This document shows positions 58,401 through 64,000 of a stretch of DNA of 64,000 bases, piece by piece. The stretch's first letter is position 1. Each line of letters opens with the position of its first letter. The stretch is from positions 372,001 through 436,000 of the forward strand of contig JAKMXF010000302.1 in the NCBI GenBank assembly GCA_024704765.1, read 5' to 3'. A program made the position numbers and the translations under genes. The stretch is from Oopsacas minuta. Taxonomy: Eukaryota; Porifera; Hexactinellida; Lyssacinosida; Leucopsacidae. The notes under the pieces were generated by a model, which searched no databases, was not told where the DNA came from, and saw only the letters and a program-made list of their open reading frames with translations.

Positions 58401-61400
58401 ATTTATCAATATTAATTGCCAAATATTTTATCGCATCGGAAAATTACTCAATTTGTTCGCAGTCCACACAGGTAATTTTAAAATTTAGTAAGATCTTGCC
58501 CTATAACGTAATTAATTATATTAATAATAGTTGAAGATAAGAGTTTGAATACCCTTTATAACTTCTACTGCATCATTTATTATTACAATAATTATACAAT
58601 TATAATGAATTAGCTTGCAACTATTTTCACAGATCATATCTCCCTCTATACAATTATTTGGTTTTATTCGTTATTGGACTTTCTAGACGTAGAATCGATT
58701 AGCAAAAGATATGGGTGTAGAAGTCTCAAAGGGTAACTAGATTCTGACTTTAAGAACAATCTGATACTTTTAGCATGTGAATGAATAATCATATTAGTTT
58801 GTTATAAATATAACTGGCTGGTGGGATATGTTGAAAGGGTTGTTGCAGCATCAGAGCATCAGGAAGCAAATAGATGCCGTTACTAGCATAGGACAATTAT
58901 AGACCTGTATGGCATTGGGTTTATAGATAGTTAGAACCTTTCAATTACGAGTTAAGTTAGCGTGTATAGCGTATAATACACAAGGTAGAAGGTAGCAAGT
59001 TGAAAGTCTTGTTGAGAATGTTATATCCCTTGTACAAATATTCGATCTACTTATCAAATTTTTGGGATGAATAGCCAAAGTGTACTGTTCTCGAAAAAAG
59101 AAGAGGTAATAAGCTAGACTAAAGAACTCAAGTTTCCAGCAGTTGTATTCACTCAATGGGAATGATTGTATTACTAGTACATTTAGCTTTTATGTGGCTT
59201 CTATGACAATAATGTAGATGAATTTGTACAGAATATTTGTATTGGAATACCGACAATTCGCAAATCTTCAAGGAAATGATATTGTTGGTTGGTTGTACAT
59301 TTTATTAAACTGTCATTTGTTCAAATAATAGCTTGTGTGACACTTGTACTTCAACCTATTTGTAAATGATGAAATTAAACTTCTTTCCCAAATCATGTGG
59401 ATATATTTAACTGAGATTCAGTTCAATTTATCAGAACATTTGAAGAAATTTACTGCTCCGTGAATGTCTGTGTTTTTGACCATCATATTGAACCGATCTT
59501 TCATTTACAAACCCTCCCTCACTCACCATTGTTGTAGATAGATAAATGAATCTTCAATGTTCTTCCAATAATATTGATTTGCTCTTTCTTCAGTGTATTT
59601 AAGTTTTCATTAGTTAAGGAATTTTAGATAAATAATTAATTGCTTTTTAGCAGAATTATGTCAATGAATTAATTTCTTAACATCTTAATTATTTCTATTA
59701 GTGAGTTTATGAATAATTAAATTCTGATACGTTATTATTACTTAATAGAAAACGTATATTATTTGAAGAATGAATCGTTAGATATAATTACAGATGGTAA
59801 AAAAATGGGAACGAGTTGGACCATTGGTGTACATATGACATTAACATCAGAACATAGCCTAGGCCCTAGAGGTTACTAACAATTCACTATTTATTTGCTT
59901 AAAACAAACATACGTATACGGTATTTCTGACTGATAAATTCATACAACTAAGCTATTGTATCCAAATGCCTTTACGTGAGATGTAATTGAAAATATACGA
60001 ATATATACTCTAAGTCTAATATGGTAAAGTAATTCGGAAGAATAATTCGTGACTCGTATAACAGACTTTGCTGAATTGCTGCTATACTTTATTAATTCGT
60101 ATTCGTAATATAATAATAATAAACTATTATCTCATTTTATACTCCTTACATAGAGATTTTAGAACTACCTATTCTTGTAGCGAGTGGAAATGCCACGGTC
60201 AATAGCGAACAACTGAATCTCTATCTGACTAGCAACTTTAGGAATCGAATCAGAATACTTGGTGTATTCTGATGAACTCTCTACACGAGATAAGAGAATG
60301 TCAGTTAATTGTTTGCGTGCTTTTCCTCTAACAATCTCTTCGTGGTTAGAAATTGGAGTCTCTAGTTTAATATCATATTTACTGGTCGTAGCAGAAAGGT
60401 CTTGAGATGGCCTAATAATGAACAGAAAATAAACGCATAATTGGCTAGTATGCTGGTTTGTATTATAAAGTAATAATATAGAGAAATGCAAAATTTCGAA
60501 AAATTGAAATGTGGTATGATTTCGTTCATTTTTCATCGCCCATAAACTCACAAAAATAATTTGATAGAGCGTATTTGCCCTATGACTTACCTGGGCTGAG
60601 GTTTGATAGGTACATGAGTTGAATGAGCTTTCAGCCAAGCAGCGAGACCACCGAGTGTAGGAGCAGATACGCCAGTTAGAATCTTCATGTTTGATTTATC
60701 AAGCAGTGTTACGCGCTCAGAATCAGCTGATGGGAGACCTTTGATTTGATAGAACGACTTGAGATTATTGACTGTCACTTCAATACAGGCGTTTGAACAG
60801 AAATGATTGTTCTGGTTAGTTAGTCTCTTCTGACAAGATTTGAGGTAACAACGTTTTCCTATTACATTACAAATAATACACATTTATAGGTAATATTATA
60901 ATATGAATATTATGAACACCTTCTTTGACTGGAACAGATTTTTTAGGTATTTTCAAAATCGGAATCTTTGCATCTAACCTATGTTGACTGCGTGTTGCAA
61001 TATGAGATTTAGGTTCTTTGTGTATTTGAGATCTACGTAGAATTGAGTAAAATAAATCCATTCCACACACAATTTGTATTATTATTGCTTACCTATTCGT
61101 TGCACCAGCACTCTCATTACAAACAGGACATAACCAAATATGTCTCTCTCTAGACATCTCTTCTCCTTGTTCCTGACTGATACCCACACACTCACAGTGA
61201 AACCATTTATCGCATTTATCACATATTAATATAAACCTAAACAAACACACATATAGAATACAAACGTATAATAGTTTTGTTCAAATTCTATATTACCTAT
61301 TTTCTTGAGGCTGATTGCATATACAGTCTAGGATATTGTTCCCTTTCGCTTCTTTCTTTATATTAGGGTTAGATAGTTTTAATGTTTTAGTTTGTGTTGG

Positions 61401-61857
61401 TCCAGAGAAAGGCGGTAATAACTTGTTCCTCTTTGGGGAGAGCATTTCTTCGTTGCTGGGGAAGATCTCCATGTCAGGACTGTTGAGCTCTAGAATTTGG
61501 TCCGGTGCGAAAGATTGGGCGGCTAGACCTCCGCCTGTGTTCCCGAAGTCTACCATTAGATCAGAGAAGAGTGAGGAGTCCGGGAGATTTTCCTGTACTG
61601 AGGATTCGTGATCATCATAATGAAGATTCCAATCAAGCAGGAACGTTCCCTGACAGAGAAATATGAATTACATATAACAATATATTTTAGCTTATTAGCT
61701 AAGCCTACTCTACCTTTGAATCAGTACTCCCCAATTCAGAATCCTCTCCCGCCGCTTGACTAGCAGGGTTAGCAGTAGAAGGGTTGTGTAGAAAGTCGTC
61801 TGCATCTGGAAGACCAAGATCAGGACCAGTGTAAAATGGAGGATTCGATCTGCTCAT
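52457..61857 (-). CDS. PHF3/DIDO1-type protein: PHD finger, TFIIS central domain, SPOC domain
   Basis: CDS complement(join(52457..55313,55370..55767,55841..56146,57783..58053,60169..60411,60591..60858,60920..61032,61093..61236,61297..61649,61714..61857)), 1698 aa, phases close. PHD finger at about 160-215 (CICNQPQENRFILICDKCDK, WFHCECVGIS, WLCPVCNES). A second Cys cluster follows (CYLKSCQKRL, HFCSNAC). TFIIS central domain: VRGKARKQLTDILLSRV, VASQIEIQLFAIDRG, RYKNRYRSL, LRDPKNVSLYRRVVSGEILP. SPOC domain at about 560-740: IVWRGSISMPNLAKCVTNGY, VWDYLKKIVSS, LFNYFHKRQRCGV, VRDLYLLPF, LLAMIV. The last 940 residues are Pro/Gln/His-rich then Arg/Ser/Glu-rich. PHF3 and DIDO1 use SPOC to read the phosphorylated RNA polymerase II tail. 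An N-terminal TFIIS LW domain is absent. Introns within the TFIIS domain are very long here. Confidence 0.9.
56147..57782. other. 1.6-kb intron of the PHF3/DIDO1-like gene
   Basis: A long intron in a gene whose other introns are mostly about 60 bases. It contains one short inverted-repeat element at 56959-57029. The frame at 57531-57719 is not supported. No other gene seen. Confidence 0.5.
56959..57029. mobile_element. TA-flanked inverted-repeat element, 71 bases
   Basis: Ends TACAGTCGAAATCG and CGATTTCGACTGTA are exact inverted copies. Internal TTTTTTGC/GCAAAAAA extends the pairing, so the whole element folds into a hairpin. Consistent with a Tc1/mariner-type MITE. Lies in a PHF3/DIDO1-like intron. 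Confidence 0.82.
58054..60168. other. 2.1-kb intron inside the TFIIS domain
   Basis: Largest intron of the PHF3/DIDO1-like gene. Contains a short inverted-repeat element at 58232-58325 and otherwise AT-rich sequence. The frame at 58941-59156 is not supported. No nested gene recognised. Confidence 0.5.
58232..58325. mobile_element. TA-flanked inverted-repeat element, 94 bases
   Basis: Ends TACAGCAGAACTCGG and CCGAGTTCTACTGTA are inverted copies with one mismatch. TA lies at both ends, typical of Tc1/mariner-pogo MITEs. It is inside the 2.1-kb intron of the PHF3/DIDO1-like gene. Confidence 0.8.
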
Positions 61858-63054
61858 TGAAATCTGCGTGAATGAATGTAGTTCGTCAAAATAAACTCTA
61901 ATTCGCTAGTGAATATACTTTGTATTAGAAAGTTATCAATAGTAAGAAGCAGTCCAAGAAAGGCTTCTAATAGAAATTGTGTATACTTAGATTCATACAT
62001 ACACAATAATATCCATTGTGTTTTGAGCTTAACAACCGAATACTATGGATGAAATCTTATTACAACATTTACATACAATGAATCATGAAAACTAAAGTAA
62101 TTATACAATAACATATTGACAGATGAGTGATGCCATTAGGGATCATGGAAATATCGTAGGATATATGTATTCTAGCTTCGATGATTTTGAAAATATTTAT
62201 ACTAAAATAATCATTGCTATACCAAATGTTACTATACCCAGGGGTAATGGGATGTAACATTTGGAATTTCAACATTCTGAGAGTTAACATTGCATTTTTT
62301 GTGGAACTTCTACAGTGGAACCTGCATAAACTAACACCTCTATAATCCGACAGTGCTTCTGATGTGAAATAGCTTCCAACAATGCAAATTCACCTACATA
62401 CTCCGACAGAATATCCCAACGAGTGTCGGTTATGCTGGTTCCACTGTATTTTTGCAACATATGTTTCTCTATATAATATTTATAGCAGAATATGTTGCTA
62501 AGAAAATGTAGCAACTCCTTTAGTAACGTAAAATTTCTGGGAATTTTAATTACCTAAGGGTCCGTTAAAACATTACGTAATATTTTCATGAATTAAGCTT
62601 TATGTAACGTTAGATTGGTTTTATGACCTTTGAGTTTACCCCAATACCTCTGAAACTCCCAGTATTTCCAGATTTAGCATTAACTATCATGTTAACCTAG
62701 ATTTTGATAAGTAAAACAATTAGCACGAGCAAAATAGAACAAGGTAACTAAATCTACAAATCATACATCATTTCAAATTCAGCCTACATCATTACCAACA
62801 AAAATTATAATTGCTCTCTACGCTTTTACAGTACAACAGCTGGATAGTACAATTATTTCTAATAATGTTTTATTCATGATTCCATCACAAAATGTTTGTT
62901 GTCTACCTAGCTGAAATAATTCGGTAAAACATACTCCTACATTATTTGAATGTTTGTTAAGCTCTTTGAAAATATTTGCGACTAATAATTTATTCCAAGA
63001 TTTATTTTCCTAAAATCAATAAACTATACTTTATAATGCAAATATTATTCTGCA
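61858..63054. promoter_or_regulatory. Divergent intergenic region with one MITE
   Basis: About 1.2 kb between the starts of the PHF3/DIDO1-like gene (-) and the last gene (+), so both promoters should be here. Contains one inverted-repeat element (62311-62448). Frames at 62069-62290 and 62284-62514 are not supported. The first exon of the last gene may also lie here. Confidence 0.35.
62311..62448. mobile_element. TA-flanked inverted-repeat element, 138 bases
   Basis: Ends TACAGTGGAACCTGCATAA and TTATGCTGGTTCCACTGTA are inverted copies with one mismatch. A TA is present at both ends, and the interior has CTCTATAATCCGACAG and its diverged reverse copy. Typical of a pogo/Tigger-like MITE. Confidence 0.8.
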
Positions 63055-64000
63055 GTGACGGATTTAGGGATAAACAATGTACGTAGTACATGTTGTAGTG
63101 AGAGTTTATTGTATGCTCAATTTCCTGTATTAGCTAAGAATTCAATGGCTCTCAAAAATCTTCCTCATTCAATTCAGACCAGAAGAAAGATACCTAACAT
63201 ATATGCATACACACGTTTAATGAGCCTTGAAAACACCAGCTCATTTCTGACAGATGCTATCAATCGCAAATTTGATATTGATTCAAAATTGGGCCTTCCA
63301 GAAAGTAGCTATACTAAAAACTTTCGAGTTTCAAGCAGATTCTCCCAAGTTAGTGTTGAAATACTTGGAAATATACACAAAATAAAGACTATAGACTCAT
63401 ATATCAATCCAGGTACACAACTGATTTACTTATACATTAGTACTATCAACAGTCAAGGTTCTACCGTGATACACAGGTGAGTATACTTATATATGCATAT
63501 AGTTAATCGCGAAATCTAATACCGATTAAAAATGTAGGGTACAGTCTAAGTAGATATTACTTACAGTTCAGGAAATTTATTGATAAGTAGAGTTCATCTT
63601 AGAACCTTTTTGACTAGCACAACTTGCAAATTGCATTAACAAACAAAAAGGTCAAAAGCGTTAGATAATTTTTGTACTTATTTACTAGTCTAGTCAGCGG
63701 GTGAGGCTTTAGACAGCAGGAATTTTGGGAGTCACAATTTACAGCGAAATAAAACATAATTGTTAATTATTGTACTATATAGGATGAGGGGATCTCCCAA
63801 AGGACCATCATTTGAAAGATTAATGAATATGCAAAAAGGAGATCTCGTGCTAACACATGGAGAAGTCCATTATAAGAGGCAAAAACTCCAAGATAAATTA
63901 CAATATATCTATGCTTCGTCATTAAGCATTTTCAGTGCATTTAAACTAAATAGATCGAGTTTGCATATAAGAAATACCTATTCCAGCGTAATGATGCTAG
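63055..64000 (+). CDS. Incomplete unrecognised gene running off the window end
   Basis: Two exons in one frame: about 63055..63476 (after acceptor ATTCTGCAG) and 63783..64000, joined by a 306-base intron with GTGAGT donor. The frame is still open at the window edge. The encoded part, about 210 aa, is basic and Ser-rich: FPVLAKNSMALKNLPHS, RFSQVSVEILGNIHKIKTID, then GDLVLTHGEVHYKRQKLQD and LQYIYASSLSIFSAFKLNR. No domain recognised. The upstream exon with the start codon was not found, and translation could also begin at the Met of MALKNLP (about 63145). Confidence 0.5.

Noticed and set aside
57531..59156. Small minus-strand frames in the long introns (57531-57719, 58941-59156)
   Set aside because: They lie in introns, lack domains and read as AT-rich random sequence.

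Overview
This window looks like nuclear DNA from a compact animal genome. It is AT-rich and gene-dense. Genes sit on both strands, often a few hundred bases apart. Most introns are 45-70 bases long with GT-AG borders, and no bacterial operon signals are seen. The gene set is metazoan: MRTF, SID1 family, TRAF, TRIM-NHL, an ankyrin/SOCS-box protein, PIM kinase, UCHL5, LIG3, DDX43, ZMYND12, ARL13B and a PHF3/DIDO1-type protein. Very short introns, many single-exon genes and a PIM kinase make an early-branching animal, most likely a sponge, my best guess. That placement is inference.

Layout. 0.6-3.2 kb (-): a seven-TM receptor fused to a phosphatidylinositol-phosphate kinase. 3.4-6.5 kb (+): an unrecognised coiled-coil protein with a single-exon ankyrin gene inside one intron. 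7.1-10.7 kb (+): PIM-type kinase. 11.5-12.6 kb (+): SPATA22-like protein. 13.8-15.3 kb (-): N-myristoylated permuted NlpC/P60-fold protein. 15.9-22.1 kb (+): F-box/WD40 gene whose 4.1-kb intron holds a TRIM-NHL gene and an ankyrin/SOCS-box gene. 22.3-27.1 kb (+): ARL13B, ZMYND12 and a Na/Ca-exchanger-like transporter. 27.6-34.5 kb (+): DDX43 and LIG3. 34.6-38.5 kb (+): SID1-family protein and a TRAF. 38.65-45.2 kb (-): UCHL5, nicalin and MRTF. 45.7-52.0 kb (-): a giant mucin-like membrane protein and a PH-only relative of ORP10/11. 52.5-61.9 kb (-): PHD-TFIIS-SPOC protein. 63.0 kb to the end (+): an incomplete unknown gene.

Splice junctions were placed by eye. For the receptor-kinase, PIM, ZMYND12, DDX43, LIG3, UCHL5, MRTF, NlpC-like, ORP-like and PHF3-like genes, and for the placed exons of the F-box/WD40 gene (its 5' end is open), the phases close into one frame. 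Functional themes are ubiquitin (F-box, TRIM, SOCS box, TRAF, UCHL5), cilia (ARL13B, ZMYND12) and nucleic acids (DDX43, LIG3, SID1, SPATA22-like). I see no evidence that neighbours form one pathway.

The most unusual items are the receptor-lipid kinase fusion, the nested E3-ligase genes, the ORD-less ORP10/11 relative, the repeat-built mucin-like receptor and four short TA-flanked inverted-repeat elements.
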